DNA of 64,000 nucleotides. It comes from Maniola hyperantus. Lineage: Eukaryota > Arthropoda > Insecta > Lepidoptera > Nymphalidae. Below are positions 32,496 through 44,440 of the stretch, piece by piece (position 1 is the stretch's first letter; each line of letters starts with the position of its first letter). The stretch is taken from the NCBI RefSeq assembly GCF_902806685.2, contig NC_048554.1, forward strand, positions 4,712,001 to 4,776,000, given 5' to 3'. A program made the translations under genes and the position numbers. Below the pieces are notes generated by a model. That model ran no database searches and had not been told where the DNA came from. It was given only the letters and a program-made list of their open reading frames with translations.

Positions 32496-33376
32496 ATGTC
32501 TGACAACGGAGGAGCAGCTGTATCACGGGCGTCAACACCTCGCCCAGTAACGGAAAGCCCTGCCAATCCGCCATTACGTTCTAGACATGACCAGTTCCTC
32601 GCAAGCTCTGCTCAAAGAGCCCAAAGACCTTCGTCCAGTGGCCGAAATCCTAGCGGAAATTTCGACTCACCTCCTCTGCCATACCACCGTCAGATAACTA
32701 CAGGCTCTCTTCTCACGGTATCCCATCGTGAATCTTCTGCTTTCGTTCCCGTAGTCCCAACAAGAGCTATGCACCCTGTTATGTATCCAAACGATATGCA
32801 TCCCCCATTATTACCTTCAGAAATCATAGAGCGCGAGCGAATTCTGGAAAGAGATAGAAGTGAATCGGCCAAAGGTTCCCCGGATAGGGCACCCGCTAAC
32901 TTTCCTAAGCGAAATTCATTTGATATAATGGCTATGATGGTGGAAAAGAGAAAGGAGGTAGCATTGCGAGAAGCGGCAGCTGCAATGTTGATGCCTCACC
33001 ATAGAACTTCGTCTATCGAAGGGATGATAGCAGACGGATCATCTCAACCCCCTATTTACGGACCTCCTGGTGCATTCCTCGGAGCACCGGGTCCTTCTCC
33101 AACGGCTGCCAACAGCTTTACCTTCCCCGGAGCTGGGTTATTTCCACCAGGTGCTGGCCCACACCAGATGCATCCACATCTAGACAGGCGATTACTTAGA
33201 GCACCTGGTAGAGCATCAAGGCCGAAGAAGCAATTCATCTGCAAGTTTTGTAATCGACAATTCACAAAGTCTTACAATCTGCTCATCCATGAAAGAACGC
33301 ATACAGATGAACGTCCCTACTCCTGCGATATTTGTGGCAAGGCATTTAGAAGACAGGATCATCTACGAGACCATAG
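32496..33376 (+). CDS. bowl: Odd-skipped-family C2H2 zinc-finger protein, first coding exon (partial)
   Basis: Predicted sequence-specific nuclear DNA-binding repressor of the odd-skipped family (odd, sob, drm, bowl), which pattern embryo, gut and leg segments in flies. The exon encodes 293 codons plus two bases. A Ser/Pro-rich N-terminus is followed by NSFDIMAMMVEKRKEVALRE (about residues 139-158), a Gly/Pro/Ala-rich stretch, then KKQFICKFCNRQFTKSYNLL and the linker HTDERPYSC. Finger 1 has Cys 249/252 and His 265/269. Finger 2 has Cys 277/280 and His 293 and is cut by an intron right there; the split is at the same place I recall for fly relatives. The acceptor is at 32,478 and the donor GTAAGA at 33,377. 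ATG 32,496 is the first in this frame. Family assignment is strong. The bowl symbol rather than sob/odd is a guess from the long N-terminus. Confidence 0.9.
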
Positions 33377-33591
33377 GTAAGAACATTTTTCATTCTTAAT
33401 TTTATAGTTGTATGATTTATCCCTAACATCAGCTGTTATTCTCAACAATTAGCAGCCCAAGCACAAACCATGAGACAACTTTTTCTTACGGCTTTTTCAA
33501 CGCTTTGTCGAGAAAGTATCTTAGAGCTGCAGCAGTCGTTGTAGCTACATAAACTTCTGTTGTAGGTACATAAACTCGAGATCTAAATCGG

Positions 33592-33869
33592 TACTCTATT
33601 CACGGAAAGAAGTTAGTATAAGGCTCGCTCTATGTTAAGTAATCACATACAAATGATAGAGACAAAAGCTCAGTGGACGCTAACTATTTTGAGTTATCAA
33701 CCAATCATAAACGAAACTATATTCTCTTATTGAGTTTCGAATGTTTTTTGGAAACATGTTTGTGATTGGTTGGTGTATCAAAATGAGATTGAGAGATTTG
33801 AGATTTTTGTCTCTGTCATTTGTATGGGAATACATGACAGAGAAAACCCTCTTTTCGTGGATAGAGTAG
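33592..33869. mobile_element. Fold-back MITE close to the zinc-finger exon
   Basis: TACTCTATTCACGGAAAG at the left pairs with CTTTTCGTGGATAGAGTA at the right. Inner pairs: CATACAAATGATAGAGACAA with TTGTCTCTGTCATTTGTATG, and CAACCAATCA with TGATTGGTTG. Confidence 0.85.
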
Positions 33870-34248
33870 TTATAGTGCTCTCGTTTTTCGCAGGGAGCAT
33901 TATGAAAAGGATAGCAATAGATTTAGATCTGTCATTTTAATTTAGTTTAAGAGCGGAGCGAGATCAATAATAATTAATCTATGGTTTAGAGATTGTATAA
34001 CAGAAATAGCCACAGCAGTTACCTTCTGACTTAAATATTTAAATATATAAAATCAATACAAAAAACTTTTCTCATGTTCAAAGAAGACACGTGGTCCACT
34101 GCGCCGGACTGTAATTAAACTCAAATAATATTCTATGTGTGATATTAAAAGATGGTTTGATAAATTAAAATATTAATATTCAAGAACATTTTAATGTTCT
34201 ACAACGTTGATCATAGTAAGTATAGAGTAGAACTCAATTTAAATGAAT

Positions 34249-34727
34249 TAAGAGCCAGCGCGTGCCAGACCTTAGTTATTTTATAAAAGCTGAAAGTTTC
34301 TCTGCGCATTGTACTCAACCTGGGAGGAACGTTTGTTTAGATCATGGTGGCTTTGGATGAGACCGGGTAATAAAGGTGTAAAATATCTTGCGTCAAAGTA
34401 TAATCTATTTTTTTTTTCTTTAGAATAGTATTAGAAATCACGTCATGTATTGCACACTTAGCATCATGGCAACCCCCTTAAAATTTTAAAGTTTAAGGGT
34501 GTCTGGCAGGGGTTTACCACGACTCGTGGTTTCTAAAAGGTACTACTCCGAAGAAAATATAAAAAATAGACTTAGTACTTTGACGTGAGATTTTTATACC
34601 TTTATTATATGTTATCTCCCAAAGCCACCATGATCCAAACAAACGTTCCCTCCCAGTGTTGAGCACAATACGAAGAGAAACTTTCAGCTTTTATAAAATA
34701 ACGAAGGTCTGGCACGCGCTGGCTCTC
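34249..34727. mobile_element. Fold-back MITE family F, copy 2
   Basis: Ends TAAGAGCCAGCGCGTGCC and GGCACGCGCTGGCTCT; internal GGGAGGAACG and CGTTCCCTCCC are inverted, as in copy 1 at 23,572-24,087. Confidence 0.9.
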
Positions 34728-34989
34728 TCTCTAATATGCACGTAACGGGCGGGCAGTGTAAGTCAAGTTGCAGATGTTAAGTCGACTGTAGCCACATCCG
34801 CTCGGCTACTTGGAATTGAAATATTTATAAGTTTCCTAATAGTAGTAGGTGCTGCTTCTTGGAAATTTATCTATCTCGATTGAAAAGATTAAAGTAGTTT
34901 GTAACATGTTAGATTAAATTTGGTATAGTACTTTCATTTGATTTTTGTTGTAATATTTTCATTTAGATGATCCAATTTTATATGATTAG

Positions 34990-35342
34990 TTGCCGGCCTA
35001 TCGGTGTTTTACAGGATATATCTCGGAGAATGTGCTCAGGAGCTGTTCGATCTTGTCCCTCCCTCACGTTTCAACCACCGTACCGCAAGACACCGGGCGA
35101 GTCTCCACCCCTATGTCGTCAACATTCCATCTTCGCGTACGAAACGCTTTGCGTCATCATTCCTTATACGCATGGCTAGGGTCTGGAATACTCTTCCTAG
35201 ATCAGTGTTTCCTGCCAATTATAATCCGGGTATCTTTAAAACAAGAGTGAATAGGCACCTTCTAGGCAAACGCGTCCCATCTAAGGCCACATCATCACTT
35301 CCCATCAGGTGTGATCGTGCGCCTATAATAATAAAAAAACAA
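34990..35342 (+). pseudogene. LINE reverse-transcriptase C-terminal fragment
   Basis: From about 35,004 the frame encodes FYRIYLGECAQELFDLVP, NHRTARHRASLHPY, SSRTKRFASSFLIRMARVWN and LPRSVFPANYNPGIFKTRVN. This is the C-terminal segment common to many lepidopteran non-LTR retrotransposon proteins. It is followed by an ATAATAATAAAAAAA 3' tail, so only the last part of the element was inserted. The open frame continues into unrelated repeat sequence to 35,624 by chance. Confidence 0.85.
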
Positions 35343-35479
35343 GTCTGTATGCCTATTGCCTATACTCAAAGATGCTATTTTTCTGAAACGAATTTATCTT
35401 TAAAAAATCCCTTAATTGATACCAATTGGATTTCTAACGGTGACGTTGACGACCTCCCTGGTGGACGAAGTTCCAAGGT

Positions 35480-35690
35480 TGGATTTCCGGCAGGTACAAT
35501 TTGGGAATCTGTCTCTGGTCTGGTCAGGTGGGAAGTGGCGGCCGTGGCTAGTTTCTACCCTACTGGTAAATCGTGCCACCAAGCGATTAAGTGTTTTGAC
35601 AAAATGCCGTGTAGAAACCAATAAGGGGTATGGGTTTAATAAAACTGTCATACCCTTGGACGATCTAACCTATGGACTTGTAACGCGCCT
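35480..35690 (+). repeat. Family M repeat
   Basis: GTGGCGGCCGTGGCTAGTTT, then TGCCGTGTAGAAACCAATAA and TACCCTTGGACGATCTAACC. Abuts the LINE tail fragment. Confidence 0.7.
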
Positions 35691-35744
35691 AATATTACGA
35701 ATAAAAATTTCTGTCACTTTTGGTGCGGGACGAGGAAACACTAC

Positions 35745-37010
35745 ATAGACAACTTGACACACTCACTCAACAAAGTTTTGTGTCATTATTAACACACACA
35801 TATCTAAATCTTCAACACTACTACATTTTACGCACACTAATAAGTTATATACATCAACATACAAAGACATTACGAGTGTAAGACAGTCAAATTGATTTGC
35901 GATGCTACCGTATCGATATTTTAAAATATATCGATAGTTTTTCAGAAACAAAAGTAGAAGTAAGAATTTATTACTCGTATTTAATTACTTAAAACCAGTG
36001 TTTGGTCAGCGTAGCGTATTCTTGCATACATTCACCTCACTTAATAGGTAATTATCCCAAAAACTAATAATGCAACGTAAAAATAAGAAAAATATTTATT
36101 TAAAAAATATGCACATACTTTTTTACTTATTTTATATCATTTTTAATCTTAAGTATTTTTTTATATAACGAAATTTTCATTTAAAATTTCGATAGTGAAA
36201 ATGTGCTTATTAATGACTTATATTATTATATAATACAAAATAAACCTGACCGCGCAAAAACCTACCAAACATAATTAGTAGGTATATCAATCAATAAAAT
36301 GTTTTTTTCTTTCCAATCAATCATTTATTTATTGCACATTGGGTTTACATGGTAATTCCAATATGGTGTACTCTTTGTCCAAAAAAATTAAATGTAAGTT
36401 ATTAAATATTACACGTATTGCCCTTACAAATTAGCAATGCAAAAATTTTCTCAATACCTGCCGCTTTTACCCCACAGCAAAATTCCATAAGACAGATATG
36501 ATACTATGAAAATAAATTAGTAAACACACACGGTGGCCTCTTCTATTTTTAACACGTCATTATTTACCATTAGGTTAATGTTATGTATATTCTTGGCGAT
36601 TCTCTCTGTAAAAATATCGAAATCTGTAAAAATAAAACGATTATGATAAATTATTACCTAATCCTCATCCTTGAGAAAGGTACACCTTTTAGCTACAAAT
36701 TACCCAGTTCAGAGACACCCTACCCCGTTTCTCGCCTATCACTAAAATTGCGTTGCTTTAATATTTTTTTAAATGTATTAAGTACGTGAAATCACAGAAA
36801 TCGACCAGTTTTATTACAAGTATAGGTAGCGAAAAAATTGTGGTAATTAATAATAACTATTCTTTACTTGACTTGAAGACGGTAATTTAGTCGTTAATAA
36901 TAAAGAAAATGTTTTCATCGATATCGATAATCGAACCGCAATCACTATCACATGATTCTTAAAAATCGAACCTTATGTCCTATGCAATTAAATCTAATAC
37001 TGAAAAATTT
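35745..37010. other. Intronic AT-rich stretch, no gene
   Basis: No recognisable repeat from this window. A short palindrome, TATCGATATTTTAAAATATA followed by TCGATA, is at 35,914-35,939. Confidence 0.4.
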
Positions 37011-37011
37011 G

Positions 37012-37420
37012 GTAAAAATAACACAATAGTCTCGTGGGGAGTGCGGTATACTATAGACGGAGAGCCAGGGCCCAAAATACTGTTTGAATTTACTAAGGCT
37101 AATTTTTTTATAGTTCATTAGAATGGTTGCGTACACAAACATACTGCGGTCAGTCAAGTGAACCTGAGAACAGTGACTCAGGTGCGCTATCAAAGGTGTC
37201 GTACCTGCGAGGTAATAAAATGAATTTACTAAGGCTGAAAATTGTTATATAACTTGTATATTGCATATAAATAAAAGTTGTAATGGTTAGTCAGCAGAAT
37301 ATGGGGACAGAGCTCGTCAGTATGCGCAAAAAATTAGCCTTAGTAAATTCAAACAGTTTTTTGGGCGCTGGCTCTCCGTCTTTAGTATACCGCACTTCCC
37401 ACGAGACTAGTGTTATTTTT
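37012..37420. mobile_element. Fold-back MITE family H
   Basis: Arms of about 90 bases: AAAAATAACAC and TAGTCTCGTGGG at the left, CCCACGAGACTAGTGTTATT at the right. GGCGCTGGCTCTCCGTC mirrors GACGGAGAGCCAGGGCC, and CTGTTTGAATTTACTAAGGC is inverted. A solitary end-like TAGTCTCGTGAGAAGTG is at 37,515. Confidence 0.88.
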
Positions 37421-37875
37421 ACTACTACGTAATTTCATGCTGTTCACGCGTATTCAAATTTTAACCTAATTTGTATATAACGAGGGTTGCAATTGTTTAG
37501 AAAAAACAAAATATAGTCTCGTGAGAAGTGTGACTCGTTTCTACCGAATTATTACGTACTCAATTACTGAATCGGTAAAGTTCTCGATTGTTATTTTATT
37601 ATAATAATTTATGTAATTTAATTTATAGAAAGCGTTTATTACACCAAAAATACTTACTTATGAAATGAAATTCCATCTTTTTGTAAATTTGATGTGTTTG
37701 ATTTGTTCTTGCACTCACTAACGGCACAAACAGGCATTTTTCACCCAGCGTGTAAGACGTCGTCACACATCGAAAACGATTCTGACAATGACAAAATCGA
37801 TTCCGCAAACAGTGTTTATAAACGCAGTGGATTAAAAATCCATTACTATTGACAGAGGGGAATAATCATGCGAGG

Positions 37876-38000
37876 CGCGTCCTTAGGTTAGATCGTCCAA
37901 GGTCATACCCCTACCAAGTTAGTCCGTTTCCATCTTAGACTGCATCGTCACTTACCACCAGGTGAGATTGCAGTCAAGAGCAAACTCGTAGTGGAATAAT
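37876..38000 (+). repeat. Family M repeat, 3' part
   Basis: GGTTAGATCGTCCAAGGTCA, then TTCCATCTTAGACTGCATCG and CACCAGGTGAGATTGCAGTC, ending in an A-rich tail. Confidence 0.75.
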
Positions 38001-38461
38001 AAAAAAACCATGAGGTCGTTTACAAGGTTGTTAACGTTCAAGAATACCTACTTATTTTATGGTTTTCTAATACGAAAGATCGGACAATATTTTATATTCC
38101 CACACCGGTGTAGTGTAGTCTATCTATAAAATATAGATTTATAGGTTCTATAAAAAAGCTTAGAGTTCTTTGGTATATCAAAAAAGTATTAATTGGACTT
38201 TTTATTACAAGCTATTATTCAAATATGATTGTATCTTGCTGCCTTGGCAAGATGCTTTTAAATTGATTTGTTCATTAATCAGGAACGAGGAAGAGGTATA
38301 AATCTCTTGGTTTATGTTTAAAAACTTTATTAGGTACTGTTTTTTGGTAGAATATAAAGTTTTATAGAATCGTATTCAATATTTCATAGTTTTTACTTCA
38401 AAAATGTTGATAGGTTTGCGATTGACTGAATAATTTATAATACTCTTTTGTAAGAGGCTTT

Positions 38462-38790
38462 TATCATCATCATCATCATCATCATCATGATCAACCCATC
38501 GCCGGCTCACTACAGAGCGCGGGTCTCCTCTCAGAGTGAGAAGGGTTTTTGGCCATAGTCTACCACTCTGGCCATGTGCGGATTGGTAGACTTCACACAC
38601 CTTTGAAAACATTATGGAGAACTCTTAGGCATGCAGGCTTCCTCACGATGTTTTCCTTCACCGTTAAAGCAAATGATATTTAATTAATTAGAACGCACAT
38701 AACTCCGAAAAGTTAGAGGTGCGTGCCCGGGATTTAACCCCGGCCTCCGATTAGAAGGCGGACGTCCTAACCACTAGGCTATCACAGCTT
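38462..38790 (-). repeat. tRNA-derived SINE family C with (CAT)n end
   Basis: Nearly complete copy, including A-box-like TAGCCTAGTGGTTAGG and B-box region on the minus strand. The 3' end at the low coordinate is a run of nine ATC triplets. Confidence 0.92.
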
Positions 38791-39000
38791 ATAGGTTACA
38801 GGCACGTATAGGTTAGACTATTTAGGAAAGGATTTATTTTGCTTATACAGGAAGAGTTTTCATAGAGGTATGAGTTATAGTAGCAACAGCAATAGCAATA
38901 GCAAAAAAAGCACCTACGGCATTCAAAAAAAAGAAGACATTAGCTATTATATTATTATGATGATGAATAAACATGCGGCTTTCAAAAAATATGTAGTCTA

Positions 39001-39215
39001 TATAAAAGGAAAAGCTGATTGACTGACTGACTGATCTATGAGCACACAGCTCAAACTACTAGTCTGATCGGGCTGAAATTTGGCATGCAGATAGCTATTA
39101 TATGACGTAGACATCCGCTAAGAAACGATTATTGAAAATTCAATCCCTAAAGGAATAAAACAGGGGTTTAAAATGTGTGTAGTCAACGCGGACGAAGTCG
39201 CGGGCATAAGCTAGT
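39001..39215 (+). repeat. Family A repeat, full length
   Basis: Complete from TATAAAAGGAAAAGCTGATT to GACGAAGTCGCGGGCATAAG. Confidence 0.88.
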
Positions 39216-39892
39216 CTAAAACAAAATAATTCCTAGAAAAATAAAAATGACGTAAAATTTAAAAATCTTCGAAGCTAGCCTAATACCAAAATGTAAATTC
39301 ACGACCATTGTAATCGGATTATAGATTCCATCATAAATCCTGTAACGTATTACAAGTCATAACGATTTTAAGCATCGGCTTTGGGTCTTCGGTCAATCGA
39401 AATCATTTTACTGTCCAAAAGACTGGGTTGTTTCTCTTATATTATATCACTGAGAGGGCTAATCCTTCCGATTATTATACATAGATATTACTATCTTTTA
39501 TCATGAGCTGCGCTAAATAATTGTTTTGCTACTAATCAGCAAAGTATTTTAAAGTCATTTTGGTTGTGATTGAATCTTGCATCCAGATTTGTATAAATGC
39601 TTTGCGAAATTTCAACGCTTTTATGTTTTTGCATGTGCTTTGAATATTCAATTTGTGAGGGTCTGTACTTACCTAAGGATATTTTAAATATTTTGTTAAA
39701 GCTCTTAAAGCCCGTTATCTCTAATAATGTTATTTCTACAATATTTAGAATATTGGCACATTTTTAAAGACCAATCTCCTATGTGCCTTCTTCAAGTTAC
39801 TTGATAAGTGCTAGTCTGGCACTACAAAAAGTCACCAAACAATAGAAGAAGAAGAATGTTATTTATTTTATTTTTTATATATTTATCACTTG

Positions 39893-40095
39893 ATGATGAC
39901 ATCGTCCGCGTGGATTTAGGTTTTTTAAAATCCCGTGGGAACTCTTTAATTTTCCGAGATATAAAGTAGCCTATGTCCTTCCTCGGGACGCAAGCTATCT
40001 CTGTTCCAAATTTCATCAAAATCGGTTAGACGGTTGGGCCGTGAAAAGCTAGCAGACAGACAGTCACACTTTCTCATTTATAATATTAGTATGGA
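39893..40095 (+). repeat. Family B repeat
   Basis: Head GATGATGACATCGTCCGCGT, tail CACTTTCTCATTTATAATAT. Confidence 0.82.
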
Positions 40096-40099
40096 AGTA

Positions 40100-42380
40100 T
40101 GGATTACTAATTATACACACAAAAGTTTATGATAACCACAGAAACACCTACTTAATATTTAAATCAGAAAACTCGTAAAGTTAGGATTTGGCCATTTACG
40201 TGGGTGGTGGATCTAACTCCTAACTAGTGACCTGTGCCTAGGAGTCATTTCCATTCCGGAAGTTTATCATTCAATACTATTTTTGTACTTCTCAATTTTA
40301 TTCGCAACAACTCTATTTAAAAACTAAGGTACTCGTACTGGGATCCTATAAGTTCTCAGACGTCACATCATTAAATTTTAGAGAGTTGGCAGTTACAATT
40401 CGTTTACCACAGAAAGTGGTCTAATCCGCTCCATAAATTTCCAATCAATAGATAAAAATTAGAAACCGCCTATGGAAGAATCACTGGCTTAGTGATTTTT
40501 GATGAATCTTAATGCCTATGAAATATTCGTCTCGCTTTGCGAGTTTTTTCCTCTTGCTCTGTAATTAGTTTAGAATCTGATGAGTCATCGGTTTCTATTG
40601 GGGCTTTGGTAATGGAAGTCGGGATTGATACGGTCTGCATGTAAATTATAAACCCATCTTCTTTGGTAGGTAATTCTACGTAACACCGCCTATCCACTGT
40701 AGAAATTCTCTTTTTTTTCTCTTTTAGCAAACAATTTATTTATATACATTTTATGTAGAATTTTTTAGTAGAATTACTTATAAAATCACTCCTATACTAA
40801 CCATAAAAAAACTTTCATGTCAAAATTTTCATGAGATTTAAGCCATTTCATCATAATTATTCGCCTTTATGTCAATGTCATTTTTATAGCTTTATAAAAA
40901 AATTAATAATTATATTGTGTATATTTAACACAATTAAGTAAACCCATGATAAAATATGTCTAATATTTTATCATGGGTTTACTTAACTCAACAGAAAATG
41001 GCTTTCAATAGTGTCAATAACCTTACTTTCTAGCATAATTTTTATTCCGACGCTACGCCTAGTCCATTAAATTGCCGAACTATTTATTTTTTTAATCTCT
41101 CAGAGCAGTTCAATGGGCAATGACAAAAAGTAGATTTTTATTAACATCGTGAAAAAATCTATAATTCATACACTTCGTAAAAAAACATATAGGTTCTCGT
41201 GCATAGATAAACTATGAGGCTAATATTGCATACCAAATTAAATCGACAGCAAATATTTTAAAATTTAATTTTATAGGTTTATTTTTTTAATTCATCACGA
41301 TATTAAAATCTCGTCTTTTAAAATTGTAAAACACAAACTTTGAAAAATAAGACATTGTGCTTGAAACCTCTGCATAATAATTATTTGCGGTTACAATGTT
41401 TTTTGGCATGATGTCATATTAATATTATGATTGCCTTTATAATCGAGATGCAGCGGGGACCATTATAATACCAGGCTATTATCCCGAATATGTAATTAAT
41501 AACCGAATAAAAAATACATCATATACCGCCTTTGACCCGTCAAGGACAAGGATCTTGCACGCTAATTTTGCGTTTCTGTGAAAAAATTAGTATCCTGACA
41601 TGACTCGAACAAAAACCGTGGCTGAGTTATCGCAAAATAACCTACATAAAATTATTGATCCAAAAACTGAAACGGCTTTTGAATACGAAATGAGAACTAA
41701 CTGGCCTTACGTAAATAAATAATTGGAAACCGCATTTTTATCTCCTGTCGATCGCCAAAAGACGTATGATCAGAATTTTTAGCAGTAATTCTTAAAATTC
41801 GCTTAAATAAAATAATGAATGCGTCGCGTCGTCTGGCCACAATTTGTAGCACGGTGGACAAAATAAAAAACGGAAAGAACTCACTTAATTTAAACAAAGT
41901 AATAAAGAACGGAATATATTGGATAAATTAAAAGTTATAGATAGAGACGTTAAGTATGAAAGTTATTACTTGTTAAGCAAAAACATTATGAGACATTATA
42001 ATGATTTTATAATACAGCCGCCCAATTAATAACGCACGTAATATCTAATCAACGCGGCAACGCACAAGAATTCCATCATTAATAATCCGTTGATGGTTGT
42101 TCCCACAAGATACAAGTGGTTAACGATACAAAAGTATTCACACTAAACCTGTACTCATCTTACGAATACGAGATATAAAAATACAACATGAACAAGGCAA
42201 TTTGATATAGGCAGCCGAGATCAAGTAGAGCCGTAGTAACATTAATTTGCTTGCAACACAAGTAATTTTCTATGAAAAACTGGTTCTGAGTGTATCTTAT
42301 GAGAATAAAGTATTGCTGTTTTTACTGATGTAACTTGTGCATTTTGAGACTACAATAAGTTTTATTTCATTTACATTCAT
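40100..42380. other. Intronic AT-rich stretch, no gene
   Basis: No exon or dispersed repeat recognised, apart from the palindrome at 40,934-40,985. Short open frames near 40,509-40,730 and 41,697-41,897 have no domain and no splice context. Confidence 0.4.
40934..40985. repeat. Perfect 24-base inverted repeat
   Basis: Left arm TTAAGTAAACCCATGATAAA plus ATAT, right arm its exact reverse complement, with a very short loop. Confidence 0.9.
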
Positions 42381-42385
42381 TACTA

Positions 42386-42668
42386 GATGATGATCGTGAC
42401 TTCGTTCGCGTGGATTTCGTTTTTTTCTATCCCGTGAGAACTCTTTATTTTTAGGGATAAAAGTAGCCTATGCCCGTTTCCAAGATGCGCTAACTCTGTA
42501 CCAAAATATGGATTAATGTCCACGACTTCGTCCACGTGGGTTAAGGTTATTAGGTAAATATCCTACCTATGTCCTTCACTGGAATGCAAGATACCCCTGC
42601 ACCAAATTTCGTCAAAAATTGTTAAATATATTTGACGGGAAAAGCTAGATGATCGACGCATTTATAAT
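42386..42668 (+). repeat. Family B repeat, with internal partial duplication
   Basis: Head at GATGATGATCGTGACTTCGT. A second head-like segment, CACGACTTCGTCCACGTGGG, occurs at 42,519, so two truncated copies seem fused. Confidence 0.65.
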
Positions 42669-42669
42669 A

Positions 42670-44440
42670 TTAAGTATTAATTATATTCACAGGCATTGAT
42701 GCCATATCGTCTATTTTAAAACTGTGCGATTGCATTTTATCGTCCCGCTTTAATTTTGCATTTAGTATTTTTATCTTAAAGTGTGTATGCAATTATGATT
42801 GGACCAAGACCACATATAATGGGGCCGGGCAAGCCTACTCGCTCGTTCCGATCGCTCAAGGGTCTGTAGCAAAAAGGATATCAAATTAATACTGAATCCA
42901 TAATAAATCAAAGTGGGCAGGTGGACGCGGTCCCAAGAGCAACATTTAGCCTACGGATATCTTTAGAAATTATCATCTTGGTCCAATACGATAATAACGC
43001 GGGGACTTATTTCCTTACAAGACCTAAATTGGTGGCAGGAATCTATAATATTCGAATCACTTGGAAACGATTTGTTGAATTTCGCTCCAGGTATTTGAAA
43101 ATCTTCACGCAACTGCTACAAAGGTTGTATCTTCAAGTTAATTGCATTCTTGGAATTATACTTTACAGCATGTGTGTCTTGTATACACTTATATACGTAT
43201 ATTTGAACTTCACTTTACAGATCTTGAACATTGAGTAACAATATTGGTTTAACGAAAAGTAATTTGCATATTGATACATTAGTTTAAAGTTTTAAACAAC
43301 ACAAAGAGGCAAATAACATTTTAATTAGTTACATTAATAATATTCGTTAAGATGCATGTTGATTAGTCTTATCATTGTATTGATTCAGTCATACAAGATG
43401 TTTTGACGAACATAATGTTTATTATAATCGTGACCGAGGTTATAGAATAATTAGTAGGCAACGCCATATGAGCGATCGTTGATTTCACAGTATCTTATTG
43501 CCTTTTGAAAGTTCTTTCTGACAGTTCGCTCGTGGTTACACAACTTTTGGTAATCTCACACGTTTTTAAGAAGGCTTTTAACGTGTATTCTACGCTCACA
43601 TTAGCAACATTGACGTTCATACTAGTATTATAAACTTAAACTCATTATTTTATTTAGAGAGAGATTTATTATTTATTCAAACTGAGTACCATTGTACACT
43701 TATTGATTGTCAATTTCTGAGCGCAGTTAAATTTTAGAGTATTCACATCTTTTTCTTACCAATGTAATAAGAAAAGGACAGAGAAACCTATAGTACGCGA
43801 CAGGTTGAAATGACAGGTTGAATGGATTTAATTTAGAACTGTCAAACCTCGTGACTTACCAGTCGTGAGCATATTGTTTTTGTAGAGTGCACTAAAATTT
43901 AGTCTATAAATTTGAAATTTATTTTCCGTCCTTTTTTGCAATATTATAAAGAAAAAGATGCAGATACATTGATGTTAAAGTTAAATTTGAAAGATAATGA
44001 AGTTAGTGATATAACGTACACGTAAAACTAAAGCTAGCTAATTTATGAATAGCAATAGAAATGTTTATTTATCAAAAAATAAATGACCTGAACAGATATC
44101 CAGATAAAAAAAATAAGTATTTCTTGAATATATTTGATATGCACACCATTATTACCGAATCAGTAAGGACAGGTAGGCGAATTATTCAAATTACACATCA
44201 AACTGTTGCGTGTGATTGTGAACGTTTTTTTGTCTCAGAAACCGAACCAATTAAATTGGGCTCTCGCGTGATATTGATTTGAGATATATTAATGGCATGC
44301 TAAAACGTCTGGATTATCTGCCAAAATATTCCGTTCCATGCTCGTTCCAACGTAAGTGAATTGAGATCGGTAGAATTTACTTGTCTTATTTTAAGCCAAA
44401 ACAAGGGTTAATATAGGATAAATGAACATTAAAATTAATA
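42670..44440. other. Intronic stretch with one MITE, no gene
   Basis: Short open frames at 42,921-43,238 and 44,061-44,282 show no domain or splice structure. A MITE-like element is at about 43,690-43,930. Confidence 0.4.
43690..43930. mobile_element. MITE related to the arms at 50,575 and 53,338
   Basis: AAATTTTAGAGTATTCACAT, AATGTAATAAGAAAAGGACA and GTAGAGTGCACTAAAATT correspond to segments at 50,575-50,680 and, inverted, at 53,340-53,490. Exact ends uncertain. Confidence 0.55.

Noticed and set aside
35004..35624. Single 206-codon protein-coding gene
   Set aside because: Only the first half is LINE reverse-transcriptase tail; the frame continues by chance through an ATA-rich tail into a family M repeat.
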